A stretch of 64,000 bases of DNA from Trichlorobacter thiogenes (GTDB taxonomy: Bacteria; Desulfobacterota; Desulfuromonadia; Geobacterales; Pseudopelobacteraceae), in contig NZ_FUWR01000004.1 of assembly GCF_900167465.1 (NCBI RefSeq), positions 123,115 to 187,114 of the forward strand, written 5' to 3'. Each line of letters starts with the position of its first letter. The stretch's first letter is position 1. A program made the translations under genes and the position numbers. Positions 1 through 8,117 of the stretch are shown in pieces. The notes below the pieces were generated by a model, which saw only the letters and a program-made list of their open reading frames with translations, searched no databases and had not been told where the DNA came from.

Positions 1-91
1 TAACAGCCATACCTTGGCCGATACCGGTACCGAAAGCGCCAATAGCCATACCAAAACCTGCAGCCAGCATACACATTGTGAAAAAGTTCAT
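1..91 (-). CDS. atpE: ATP synthase F0 subunit c (5' part, cut by window edge)
   Basis: The first 30 codons are present on the minus strand; the rest lies beyond base 1. The product would be the small two-helix proteolipid that forms the proton-carrying rotor ring of F0. The visible part opens MNFFTMCMLAAGF and continues with the glycine-rich stretch GTGIGQG, the helix-packing signature of helix 1. The ion-binding carboxylate of helix 2 is outside the window. It lies 63 bases downstream of atpB in the same direction, the usual order of F0 genes. Confidence 0.9.
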   Translation of the reverse strand, partial: MNFFTMCMLAAGFGMAIGAFGTGIGQGMAV

Positions 92-154
92 CTGTACTAC
101 CTCCGTGTGGTGTGTGCTCCTAAACAGTATAGGAGAAAAATGGATAATCGATAA

Positions 155-847
155 TTAGTGCGCTTCTTCCAGTGATCCCTGAATATAGATCATGGCCAGC
201 AACATAAAGACGAATGCCTGAATAAAAGAAACCAGTACACCCATCAGCATCATTGGCAGAGGTACCAGGAACGGTGCCAGAGCAAAGAAGATCATCAGAA
301 CCAGCTCGTGGCCGTTCATGTTGCCGAAAAGACGTAGAGTAAGGGATACAGGACGTGAAAGGTGTCCGATCAGTTCAATGAAGAACATCAGCGGTGCCAG
401 CCACCAGATCGGTCCCAGGAAGTGCTTCAGGTAGTGGAAACCATGGTGCTTGATGCCGATCACGTGGGTGGCTACAAATACAACAATCGCGCAGGCCGCA
501 GTGGTGTTGATATTGGCGGTCGGCGGATAGAAACCGGGGATCAGGCCCACCAGGTTGGACACCAGGATGAAAATAGCCAGTGTGGCAATTAACGGAAAGA
601 AGGGACGACCATGCTCACCCATGGTCTCAACGATCATGTTTTCAATGCCATCGACCACAACTTCCATAAAGTTTTGTGTGCCGCTTGGTATGGTTTTCAG
701 CGCACTGGTTGCAATCAGTGACAGCACCAACAGCAGTGCTATGACCGTCCAGGTATAGACAACTGCGTTAGCTGAAGCGTCAGAAATATGCAGCAGGTGC
801 TGCAGTTTTGAACTAAGGAACTGGAGAAACAACAACGGGTGGACCAT
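155..847 (-). CDS. atpB: ATP synthase F0 subunit a
   Basis: A 230-residue integral membrane protein forming the proton half-channels next to the c-ring. The family signature with the essential arginine is seen near residues 168-178 ([14 protein letters not shown]), followed by further hydrophobic helices. The length fits bacterial subunit a. The ATG is preceded by AAAGGAG. It lies three bases after atpI and upstream of atpE, so it is the third gene of the operon in this window. The product acts in the inner membrane with complex I encoded nearby. Confidence 0.96.
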   Translation of the reverse strand: MVHPLLFLQFLSSKLQHLLHISDASANAVVYTWTVIALLLVLSLIATSALKTIPSGTQNFMEVVVDGIENMIVETMGEHGRPFFPLIATLAIFILVSNLVGLIPGFYPPTANINTTAACAIVVFVATHVIGIKHHGFHYLKHFLGPIWWLAPLMFFIELIGHLSRPVSLTLRLFGNMNGHELVLMIFFALAPFLVPLPMMLMGVLVSFIQAFVFMLLAMIYIQGSLEEAH

Positions 848-850
848 GGG

Positions 851-1231
851 TCAATCTCCTTTATAAAACGCTGAATACAGAGTTAACGCTATTATGACTG
901 CCACAATGACCGAGAGACCAACGAGCAGGGCAATAATGGAAAAACGCCCGGAGGTCAGAACAGCATAGAGTATGACAGCAGTTATACTCAATCGAAGCAG
1001 GTAACGGACTGCTGCAGAACCTGCAGATGGTGCGATCTGATGATCTAGCAGCTGGCGCAATGTCCTGCGCTGCCAGACAAAGTTAATGATGGCGATGCTG
1101 CCGCCAGCAAGAATTCCAAGTCCAACCGGGGCGGTATAAAAAAGAAAACCGGTTGCTGTTGCAATGGCAAGCAGCACGACGCTAGATTGCAAAATAAGCG
1201 CAGGCAGCCTTGCCTCGTTAATCGTTGTCAC
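851..1231 (-). CDS. atpI: ATP synthase subunit I (AtpI-like)
   Basis: A 126-residue protein with about four hydrophobic segments, including a C-terminal helix rich in Val, Ile and Leu. Size and position between an AtpZ-like gene and atpB match the ATP synthase I family, thought to help c-ring assembly or Mg2+ uptake. Its start overlaps the end of the preceding gene by 14 bases, which suggests translational coupling. The sequence itself is weakly conserved, so the name rests mainly on context. Confidence 0.75.
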   Translation of the reverse strand: MTTINEARLPALILQSSVVLLAIATATGFLFYTAPVGLGILAGGSIAIINFVWQRRTLRQLLDHQIAPSAGSAAVRYLLRLSITAVILYAVLTSGRFSIIALLVGLSVIVAVIIALTLYSAFYKGD

Positions 1232-1451
1232 GGTTCAGATTTTTTATCTCGCGCCGTGTGATGATATACACATTCTTAAACCCGGCAGCGATACCAATCA
1301 TGAGGAAAATCCAGAAAAACCAAGGAGCCGTACCCAGCCAACGATCGATTGTCAGGCCAAACCAGACACCGATTGCGATGGCAAGTACAACTGAAATACC
1401 CATGCTTGAAACGGTGCCAATGTTGCGGAAAATGTCACGAAGTTCGCCCAT
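1218..1451 (-). CDS. atpZ: AtpZ/AtpI-type small membrane protein of the atp operon
   Basis: A 77-residue protein with two predicted transmembrane helices joined by a short loop (GLTIDRWLGTAPWFFW). The Asp-Arg-Trp-Leu-Gly motif between two helices is typical of the AtpZ / putative F0F1-ATPase subunit family found first in many atp operons. It is the first gene of the operon here, preceded by a GGAGGCGGAA ribosome binding site, and overlaps atpI. The exact role of the family is not settled; assembly of F0 or cation transport has been proposed. Confidence 0.75.
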   Translation of the reverse strand: MGELRDIFRNIGTVSSMGISVVLAIAIGVWFGLTIDRWLGTAPWFFWIFLMIGIAAGFKNVYIITRREIKNLNRDND

Positions 1452-1473
1452 TTCCGCCTCCGGTCAGCAGGGA

Positions 1474-1522
1474 TTGTATACAAAACCTGTTTCTCATAGC
1501 ACAGTGACGCTTGCAGTGTCAA
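1474..1522 (-). promoter_or_regulatory. Promoter and palindromic operator of the atp operon
   Basis: Read on the minus strand: TTGACA (1522-1517), an 18-base spacer, then TATGAG (1498-1493) as a possible -10. The perfect palindrome TTGTATACAA (1483-1474) begins 33 bases after the TTGACA box, near the expected transcription start. The nuo promoter carries the same GTTTTGTATACA string at the same distance. An operator for a repressor is the simplest reading; promoter activity is inferred. Confidence 0.55.
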
Positions 1523-1534
1523 TTGTTTCGTGAA

Positions 1535-2821
1535 TCATGCAATGAGTTTAAAGCACTTACGGGCTGCGGCAATAGTTGTCTCAATCTCCTGCTGCGTGTG
1601 TGCAGCTGACATAAAGGCTGTTTCAAATTGGGAGGGGGCCAGATAGATCCCTTCCTCAAGCATGGCTAGGAAATAGCGGGCAAAGGTCTTGGTGTCGCAG
1701 GCAGCTGCAGTGGTCCAATCAAAGACTTCGTGGGGGGTGAAGAAGGCGCAGAACATGCTGCCGACCCTGGTGGAATATAGTGGGTATCCCGCTTCTTTGG
1801 CCGCTTGGGCGATCCCTTCTGCAAGCAGGCGGCTCTTCTCCTCCAGTTGCTGGTAAAAACCAGGCTGTTGTAACATCTTGAGGGTTTCGATGCCAGCGGT
1901 CATGGCCAATGGGTTGCCTGACAGTGTGCCGGCCTGGTAGACGCCGCCTGAGGGGGAGAGCTTTTCCATAATCTCGCGCTTGCCGCCAAAGGCGCCAACC
2001 GGCAGGCCGCCACCGATGATCTTGCCCAGGGTGGTCATGTCCGGGGTAACGCCGTAGAGCGTTTGTGCTCCACCGTATGCAACGCGAAAACCGCACATAA
2101 CCTCATCAAAAATCAGTATAATGCCTTCGTTGGTGCAGAGTTCTCGTAGGCCTTCAAGGAAGCCGGGCCGGGGTGGCACGGTGCCCATGTTGCCTGCAAC
2201 CGGTTCAATAATGATGCAGGCGATCTGATCCTTGTTCTCGGCAATGAGTCTACTGACTGATTCCAGAGAGTTGTATTCTGCTGTCAGGGTGTGCTTGGCA
2301 AAATCTGCAGGAACGCCGGGAGAGTCAGGTACCCCAAAGGTGGCGGCGCCAGAGCCTGCTTTAACCAGCAGTGCATCTGCGTGGCCGTGGTAGCAACCGG
2401 AAAACTTTAAGATCTTGTCGCGACCGGTATAGCCGCGGGCCAGGCGGATGGCGCTCATGGTTGCCTCGGTGCCAGAGCTGACCATGCGCACCATTTCTAT
2501 GGAAGGCACGGCATCTATCACCATTTGGGCCAGGGTAATTTCTAGCTCAGTTGGGGCACCGAAGCTTGAGCCGTTTTCCATACATGTCTTGACTGCGTTG
2601 ACAACGGCAGGGTAACAGTGGCCGAGAATCATGGGGCCCCATGAGCCGACATAATCGATATAGCTGTTATCGTCTTCATCAACTATCCGGCTTCCCAAAG
2701 CCTTTTTGATGAACAGTGGGTCGGCGCCAACTGATTTAAAGGCCCTGACCGGACTGTTAACGCCACCGGGAATAATCTGACGTGCTTGCGTAAATAATGT
2801 GTGAGAGCGTGTGTGGATCAT
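1535..2821 (-). CDS. hemL: Glutamate-1-semialdehyde 2,1-aminomutase
   Basis: A PLP enzyme of the class-III aminotransferase fold that converts glutamate-1-semialdehyde to 5-aminolevulinate in the C5 route to heme, siroheme and cobalamin. Seen: the substrate/PLP region [10 protein letters not shown] at the N terminus, [11 protein letters not shown], the FDEVMCGFR aspartate motif, and the PLP lysine in [19 protein letters not shown] chose the ATG at 2821 (protein begins [10 protein letters not shown], 428 residues) because GGAGG lies 11 bases upstream; a TTG at 2839 would add six residues. It is transcribed away from nuo, and the atp operon follows downstream on the same strand. Confidence 0.96.
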   Translation of the reverse strand: MIHTRSHTLFTQARQIIPGGVNSPVRAFKSVGADPLFIKKALGSRIVDEDDNSYIDYVGSWGPMILGHCYPAVVNAVKTCMENGSSFGAPTELEITLAQMVIDAVPSIEMVRMVSSGTEATMSAIRLARGYTGRDKILKFSGCYHGHADALLVKAGSGAATFGVPDSPGVPADFAKHTLTAEYNSLESVSRLIAENKDQIACIIIEPVAGNMGTVPPRPGFLEGLRELCTNEGIILIFDEVMCGFRVAYGGAQTLYGVTPDMTTLGKIIGGGLPVGAFGGKREIMEKLSPSGGVYQAGTLSGNPLAMTAGIETLKMLQQPGFYQQLEEKSRLLAEGIAQAAKEAGYPLYSTRVGSMFCAFFTPHEVFDWTTAAACDTKTFARYFLAMLEEGIYLAPSQFETAFMSAAHTQQEIETTIAAARKCFKLIA

Positions 2822-2864
2822 AGAAATGTGTGCCTCCAATTTGTGAACGTAGGACAGTTGCGCT

Positions 2865-2894
2865 TTTGTACCTGTTGCTAGGTTCGTTTGTCAA
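2865..2894 (-). promoter_or_regulatory. Probable hemL promoter
   Basis: Minus strand: TTGACA (2894-2889), an 18-base spacer and TACAAA (2870-2865), about 45 bases upstream of the chosen start codon. Both boxes fit a sigma-70 type promoter; the call is by sequence only. Confidence 0.5.
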
Positions 2895-3031
2895 TTCAGT
2901 TCGTTTGCGGTAGAAAAACTTGCCTGAATTATACCTAAAAAGTCTTCTATGTCCTGTAAACATAAGCGAAATAAATATCTTACGATGTTAAGAATGATTT
3001 AATGCAGGCTAAAAAAAAAGGGAAAAAGTGC

Positions 3032-3085
3032 TTGACAATCGGCACCCAAATGCAATAGGTTTGCTGCGTTTTGTATACAGTATAC
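3032..3085 (+). promoter_or_regulatory. Promoter and palindromic operator of the nuo operon
   Basis: TTGACA at 3032-3037 is followed after 18 bases by TAGGTT (3056-3061), a weak -10. At 3073-3085 sits GTATACAGTATAC, a palindrome around a central A, inside the longer string GTTTTGTATACA shared with the atp promoter. The 33-base distance from TTGACA to TTGTATAC is identical in both. The rest of the 2895-3127 gap holds an A-rich run (3011-3020) and the nuoA ribosome binding site GGAGG (about 3115). Confidence 0.6.
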
Positions 3086-3127
3086 GTGTAAAGTCTTGAA
3101 AGAAACTGCTTGGGGAGGAAATAGAGA

Positions 3128-3484
3128 ATGCTTGGTACCTATCTACCCATTATGCTGCTGATCCTTGTTTCATTGGCCTTTGGCCTTGGTTCGGTGGTGT
3201 TTTCTTCGTTGATTGGCCAGAAGAAGTTTTCAAAGGTCAAGATGGCACCGTACGAGTGTGGTTGTGAGCCGATCGGCACAGCGCGCGAGCGGTTCCCAAT
3301 CAAGTTTTATCTGATCGCGATGTTGTTTATTCTGTTTGATATTGAAGCTGTCTTTCTTTATCCCTGGGCAATTCTGTATAAGAAGCTTGGTGTGTTCGGG
3401 TTGGTAGAGATGGGGCTCTTTGTTGTGATCCTGTTTGTTGGTTATATCTATGTCTGGAAAAAAGGAGCACTGGAATGGGAGTAA
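3128..3484 (+). CDS. nuoA: NADH-quinone oxidoreductase subunit A
   Basis: A 118-residue membrane subunit of complex I with three transmembrane helices. The conserved loop [20 protein letters not shown], with the cysteine of the quinone-site loop, is at about residues 38-57, and the second helix carries [12 protein letters not shown], the diagnostic acidic motif. It is the first gene of the 14-gene operon; its end overlaps nuoB by ten bases. Confidence 0.97.
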   Translation: MLGTYLPIMLLILVSLAFGLGSVVFSSLIGQKKFSKVKMAPYECGCEPIGTARERFPIKFYLIAMLFILFDIEAVFLYPWAILYKKLGVFGLVEMGLFVVILFVGYIYVWKKGALEWE

Positions 3485-3984
3485 ATCAGCCCCTCGGTGG
3501 TAACGTAACCGTTACGTCACTTGATAAGCTGGTCAACTGGGTCAGGAAGTCCTCCATCTGGCCGATGACCTTCGGTCTGGCCTGCTGTGCCATTGAGATG
3601 ATGGCAACTGGTGCGTCGCACAACGACCTTGACCGCTTTGGTATCATTTTCCGTGCTTCGCCACGTCAGGCAGACTGTATTATTATCGCTGGTACGGTAA
3701 CCAAGAAGATGTTGCCGGTAATTCAGACGGTTTATGAGCAGATGCCTGAGCCTAAGTGGGTAATTGCCATGGGTGCCTGTGCCTGTTCTGGCGGAATTTT
3801 TGATACCTACAGTGTTGTGCAGGGTATCGATGAGGCACTGCCGGTCGATGTCTATATTCCGGGTTGTCCTCCACGCCCAGAAGCTCTGTTGTATGGTCTG
3901 ATGAAGCTGCAAGACAAGATCATGCAGGAGAGTAACTCGTTTGGTTCCGTATTCGGCCTGGGTGAGCGGGTATCCACGGTCTGA
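3475..3984 (+). CDS. nuoB: NADH-quinone oxidoreductase subunit B (N2 cluster)
   Basis: A 169-residue subunit that binds cluster N2, the last iron-sulfur centre before quinone. The four cysteine ligands lie in [11 protein letters not shown] (two adjacent Cys), GACACSGG and [10 protein letters not shown]. The length fits short bacterial NuoB. The start is embedded in the last codons of nuoA, so translation is probably coupled. Confidence 0.98.
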   Translation: MGVNQPLGGNVTVTSLDKLVNWVRKSSIWPMTFGLACCAIEMMATGASHNDLDRFGIIFRASPRQADCIIIAGTVTKKMLPVIQTVYEQMPEPKWVIAMGACACSGGIFDTYSVVQGIDEALPVDVYIPGCPPRPEALLYGLMKLQDKIMQESNSFGSVFGLGERVSTV

Positions 3985-4032
3985 TTTTCTAGGTTGCTAC
4001 GAATTCACTATTACTGAAAAGGTTTCGACGCT

Positions 4033-4521
4033 ATGGCAGACACAAATCGCGCCGTTGAAAAACTGCAAGGGAAGTTCGAGGCCTCCATTCTGGAGGTGAC
4101 GCAGGATCGTGGTGACTGGATCGTTACAGTCAAGAAAGAGGATATCGTTGCTGTACTCACGTTTCTGAAGCAAGAGTGCAAGTTCGATATGCTGACTGAT
4201 GTAACAGCCATTGACTATCTTGGTAAGGCTGCTGACCGTTTTATGATGGTCTATCAGTTGACATCGGTGTCGTTCAAAGACCGTTTGAGGGTCAAGGCCC
4301 CGGTCTCTGAGGCAAACTGTGTGATTGGCAGTGCTACGCAGGTGTACGGGTCCGCTGGCTGGCTTGAGCGCGAAGTTTTTGACCTGTTTGGTATTCGCTT
4401 TGATAAACACCCGGATCTGCGTCGTATCCTGATGACGCCTGACTGGGAAGGGCATCCGCTCCGCAAGGACTACCCGTTGCAGGGGCCTGGTCGTGAGCCG
4501 TACAAGGGACGTCTTTCTTAA
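4033..4521 (+). CDS. nuoC: NADH-quinone oxidoreductase subunit C
   Basis: A 162-residue peripheral-arm subunit (30-kDa family). The family signature is seen as EREVFDLFGIRFDKHPDLRR followed by LMTPDWEGHPLRKDYPL near the C terminus. NuoC and NuoD are separate proteins here, unlike the fused NuoCD of Escherichia coli. A 48-base gap separates it from nuoB. Confidence 0.97.
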   Translation: MADTNRAVEKLQGKFEASILEVTQDRGDWIVTVKKEDIVAVLTFLKQECKFDMLTDVTAIDYLGKAADRFMMVYQLTSVSFKDRLRVKAPVSEANCVIGSATQVYGSAGWLEREVFDLFGIRFDKHPDLRRILMTPDWEGHPLRKDYPLQGPGREPYKGRLS

Positions 4522-4561
4522 TTAGAACTACTACGCACTTAACGAGCAGACGAGGCTATAC

Positions 4562-5734
4562 ATGGCTAACAATGAAATCATGACCATTAACATGGGGCCG
4601 CAACACCCCAGTACCCACGGCGTTCTGCGCATGGTGATCGAGCTGGATGGCGAGACCATTCTTAAGATTGATCCAGATATCGGCTACCTGCATCGCGGCG
4701 TTGAAAAGTTGTCTGAACATCGTACCTACCACCAGACCCTGCCGTTAACTGACCGTCTGGATTATCTGGCTCCGATGAGTAATAACCTGGGCTACATTCT
4801 GGCTGTTGAAAAACTGCTGGGTATCGATGTTCCTGAGCGGGCACAGACAATCAGAATTATTATGACTGAGTTGACCCGCCTGCAGTCACACTTGGTATGG
4901 CTTGCCTGTCACGCACTTGATATTGGTGCTATGACTGTCTTTATCTATGCCTTCCGCGAGCGTGAAGCCATCATGGAGACCTATGAGTTAATCTCTGGTG
5001 CCCGGATGACCTCTAACTTCTTCCGTGCTGGCGGCCTTTCACAGGATGTGCCTGCTGAATTTGAGAAGAAAGTACGTGACTTCATAGCTGAAATGCCTGG
5101 ATTCATTGATACCTATGAAGGCCTGTTGACCGGTAACCCGATCTGGCGCAAGCGTACCATTGGCAACGGCATCATCTCGGCTGAAGATGCAACTGATATT
5201 GGTATCACGGGACCAGCTCTGCGTGGTTCAGGTGTTAATTTTGACCTGCGCCGTGATATTCCTTATGCAGGTTATGAGAACTACACCTTTGAAGTGCCGG
5301 TTGGAACTGAGTGCGACACCTTTGATCGTTACAAATGTCGTCTGATTGAGATGCGTGAATCTTGCAAGATTGTTACCCAGGCGATGGAGCGACTCAAGCC
5401 CGGTCCGGTACTGGCTGATGCACCTCAAGTTTGCTATCCCGCAAAAGATTCTGTCTATAACAGTATTGAAGGCCTGATTCACCACTTCAAAATTGCCAGT
5501 GAGGGCTACCCGGTTCCTGAGGGTGAAGTCTACATGGGAATTGAAGCGCCTAAAGGTGAGCTTGGGTTCTATCTGGTAAGTGACGGTAGTAGTAAGCCTT
5601 ATCGTATGAGGGTTCGTCCGCCATCATTTGTCAACCTGCAGGCCATTGAGAAGATGGCAAAGGGTGCCATGCTGGCAGACCTTGTTGCGATTATCGGTAC
5701 ATTGGACATCGTGTTGGGTGAGATTGACCGCTAA
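4562..5734 (+). CDS. nuoD: NADH-quinone oxidoreductase subunit D
   Basis: A 390-residue 49-kDa-family subunit that forms the quinone-binding cavity with NuoB. Seen: the N-terminal GPQHPSTHGVLR loop whose histidine lies at the quinone head-group site, the GYLHRGVEKL motif, and the C-terminal PPSFVNLQA and DIVLGEIDR. The length is normal. The family descends from [NiFe]-hydrogenase large subunits, but the metal-binding cysteines are absent, as expected for NuoD. Confidence 0.98.
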   Translation: MANNEIMTINMGPQHPSTHGVLRMVIELDGETILKIDPDIGYLHRGVEKLSEHRTYHQTLPLTDRLDYLAPMSNNLGYILAVEKLLGIDVPERAQTIRIIMTELTRLQSHLVWLACHALDIGAMTVFIYAFREREAIMETYELISGARMTSNFFRAGGLSQDVPAEFEKKVRDFIAEMPGFIDTYEGLLTGNPIWRKRTIGNGIISAEDATDIGITGPALRGSGVNFDLRRDIPYAGYENYTFEVPVGTECDTFDRYKCRLIEMRESCKIVTQAMERLKPGPVLADAPQVCYPAKDSVYNSIEGLIHHFKIASEGYPVPEGEVYMGIEAPKGELGFYLVSDGSSKPYRMRVRPPSFVNLQAIEKMAKGAMLADLVAIIGTLDIVLGEIDR

Positions 5735-5760
5735 ACTGAGACCGAAAAGGGAGGCCGCAG

Positions 5761-6276
5761 ATGAGTGAAGCGGTTGCAACTACAGAAACTACCGAAGTGG
5801 AAGAGCCGGTTATTGATCTGGCCCTTGCAGAAGAGGTAATTCAAAAATACAAGGATATCCCGGGCAACCTGATGCCGGTTCTGCAGGGAATCCAGGATGC
5901 CTACGGGTATGTGCCACGGATCACCGTTGATTATGTGGCCGAGCGTCTGAATGTCTATCCCAGTCAGATTTATGGTGTGTTGACCTTCTATGCTCAGTTC
6001 CATCTCAAGCCACGCGGTAAGTTTATTATCCGGGTCTGCATGGGAACAGCCTGTCACGTTCTGGGGGCTGAGCGGATCAAAGAATCGTTTTATGATCGAA
6101 TCGGTATTGGTCACGCAGAAACAACTCCGGACCGTCGCTTTACCTTTGAGTTGGTGGCATGTCTTGGGGCCTGTGGTATGGCGCCACTTTCCATGGTCAA
6201 CGATGAGACCTACGGCAAGATGACAGTTCAAAAGGTAGATGAGATCATCAAGGAATATTCTTCGCTCCCGATCTAG
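5761..6276 (+). CDS. nuoE: NADH-quinone oxidoreductase subunit E ([2Fe-2S], thioredoxin-like)
   Basis: A 171-residue 24-kDa-family subunit carrying cluster N1a. The four cysteine ligands are in VCMGTACHVLGA and VACLGACGMAP. An acidic, Thr/Glu-rich N-terminal stretch of about 20 residues precedes the core. Together with NuoF it forms the NADH dehydrogenase tip. The gene starts 26 bases after nuoD with a GGGAGG ribosome binding site. Confidence 0.97.
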   Translation: MSEAVATTETTEVEEPVIDLALAEEVIQKYKDIPGNLMPVLQGIQDAYGYVPRITVDYVAERLNVYPSQIYGVLTFYAQFHLKPRGKFIIRVCMGTACHVLGAERIKESFYDRIGIGHAETTPDRRFTFELVACLGACGMAPLSMVNDETYGKMTVQKVDEIIKEYSSLPI

Positions 6277-6306
6277 GTTCGGGACGTTCGTCAGGGGATA
6301 GAACAC

Positions 6307-8079
6307 ATGGCTGAAGCTATCAAGATATTGATCTGCCAGGGAACGGGCGGTATCTCCGCCGGCGCTAAGAAGGTAGAAGCCGAGTTTAATCGGATTATTG
6401 CCGAAAAAGGGCTTACTGCTACTGTTGGCAAGCGTTGTGATGTGGTAAAGACCGGCTGTCGTGGTCTTTGTGCGAACGACGTTCTGGTTGACATCGTTGA
6501 CGATAAGGGCTGTACCACCTACGACTTCGTTCAGCCGGAAGAAGTTGCCAAGCTGGTAGACGAGCATATTATTGCTGGTGAACCGCTTGAGAAGCGCAAG
6601 GCAAAGCCCTACTATAATAAGTTTGTTGATGCACAACAACGGATTGTTATGTCTGGCTGCGGACAGATAGATGCAGAATCTATCGACGCATACCTTGCAA
6701 CTGACGGTTTTAAGGCAATCAAAAAATGCATTACTGAAATGAAGCCTGCTGAAGTTACGGAAGAAGTTAAGAAATCCGGGCTCCGTGGCCGTGGGGGCGG
6801 TGGCTTTCCCACCGGTCTGAAATGGTCATTCTGCGCAGCGTCACCAGGTCATCATAAATATATCATCTGTAACGCCGACGAAGGTGACCCAGGTGCCTTT
6901 ATGGACCGGTCAATCCTTGAAGGTGACCCGTACTGCCTGATTGAGGGGATGATGATTGCCGGTTACGCCATCGGCGCACAGTTCGGTTATGTCTATGTCC
7001 GGGCTGAGTATCCACTGGCAATTCAGCGCCTTCAAAAAGCCATCGATACCTGTTACGAAAAAGGGTATTTGGGCAACGACTGCATGGGACTCGGCTTTGA
7101 GTACAACATGCGGATTAAGATGGGTGCAGGCGCCTTTGTCTGCGGTGAAGAAACCGCTTTGATGGCGTCAATCGAGGGTGAGCGTGGTATGCCCCGTCCA
7201 CGTCCGCCATTCCCTGCTGTTAAGGGCCTTTGGCAGAACCCGTCAAACATCAACAACGTAGAAACCTTTGCCAACGTTCGCCATATCATTAACAACGGCT
7301 CAGCATGGTATGCAGCAATTGGTACAGAAACCACCAAAGGTACCAAGATCTTTGCAGTAACCGGCAAGGTTAAGCATACCGGTCTGGTTGAAGTTCCTGC
7401 TGGTATGAAGGTTCGTGACGTTATTTACGAAGTTTGTGGTGGTATTCTTAATAACCGCAAATTCAAGGCTGTACAGGCTGGTGGTCCATCAGGCGGCTGT
7501 ATTTCTGCAGAACTGCTTGATACACCGGTTGACTATGACTCCCTGATCAAGGCTGGCGCCATGATGGGCTCCGGTGGTCTGGTTGTTATGGATGAAACCA
7601 CCTGTATGGTTGATATCTCAAAATTCTTCCTGACCTTCACCCGGATGGAATCATGCGGCAAGTGTGTACCCTGCCGGATTGGCTTGAAAGCCATGCTTGA
7701 TATCCTGATCAGAATTACCGAAGGCAATGGTCGTGCTGGTGATATTGAGACCCTGATTGATCTTGGTACTACCATCAAGCAAGCCTCATTGTGTGGTCTT
7801 GGTCAGACTGCGCCAAACCCAGTACTCTCTACTATTCGCTACTTCCGCGATGAGTATGAAGCCCATATCAACGATAAACGCTGCCCCTCAAACTCCTGTA
7901 AAGAGCTGTTACTTTGGCAGGTGGTTGAAGACAAGTGCGTTAAGTGCGGTGCCTGTAAGAAGGCCTGTCCGGTTGATGCCATTGTTTGGGAAAAAGGTGA
8001 GATTGCTTACCTGGATAAAGAGAAGTGTACCAAGTGTAAGTCCTGTTATGACGCCTGCCGTTTCATGGCAATTGAGTAG
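6307..8079 (+). CDS. nuoF: NADH-quinone oxidoreductase subunit F with extra Fe-S domains
   Basis: A 590-residue flavoprotein, far longer than the roughly 430-450 residues of plain NuoF. Domain order: an N-terminal thioredoxin-like [2Fe-2S] domain (residues 1-120, cysteines in ICQGTGG, KRCD and GCRGLC); the FMN/NADH core with GLRGRGGGGFPTGLKW, NADEGDPGAFMD and the N3 cluster motif ESCGKCVPCRIG; and a C-terminal 2[4Fe-4S] ferredoxin domain (residues 540-590, CVKCGACKKACP and CTKCKSCYDAC). This architecture matches HndC and the beta subunits of NAD(P)-linked and bifurcating hydrogenases, though the gene sits squarely in a complete nuo operon. Confidence 0.95.
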   Translation: MAEAIKILICQGTGGISAGAKKVEAEFNRIIAEKGLTATVGKRCDVVKTGCRGLCANDVLVDIVDDKGCTTYDFVQPEEVAKLVDEHIIAGEPLEKRKAKPYYNKFVDAQQRIVMSGCGQIDAESIDAYLATDGFKAIKKCITEMKPAEVTEEVKKSGLRGRGGGGFPTGLKWSFCAASPGHHKYIICNADEGDPGAFMDRSILEGDPYCLIEGMMIAGYAIGAQFGYVYVRAEYPLAIQRLQKAIDTCYEKGYLGNDCMGLGFEYNMRIKMGAGAFVCGEETALMASIEGERGMPRPRPPFPAVKGLWQNPSNINNVETFANVRHIINNGSAWYAAIGTETTKGTKIFAVTGKVKHTGLVEVPAGMKVRDVIYEVCGGILNNRKFKAVQAGGPSGGCISAELLDTPVDYDSLIKAGAMMGSGGLVVMDETTCMVDISKFFLTFTRMESCGKCVPCRIGLKAMLDILIRITEGNGRAGDIETLIDLGTTIKQASLCGLGQTAPNPVLSTIRYFRDEYEAHINDKRCPSNSCKELLLWQVVEDKCVKCGACKKACPVDAIVWEKGEIAYLDKEKCTKCKSCYDACRFMAIE

Positions 8080-8117
8080 ACAGTTCCTAGAGACAACTTA
8101 CGTAAGACGAGGTTGAG

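Noticed and set aside
3039..3054. GGCACCCAAATGC upstream of nuoA resembles a sigma-54 promoter
   Set aside because: GG and GC are nine instead of ten bases apart and the -12 element is poor; a TTGACA box overlaps it.
5731..6639. 302-codon frame antisense to nuoE and nuoF
   Set aside because: Both plus-strand genes are certain and the antisense product has no family features.
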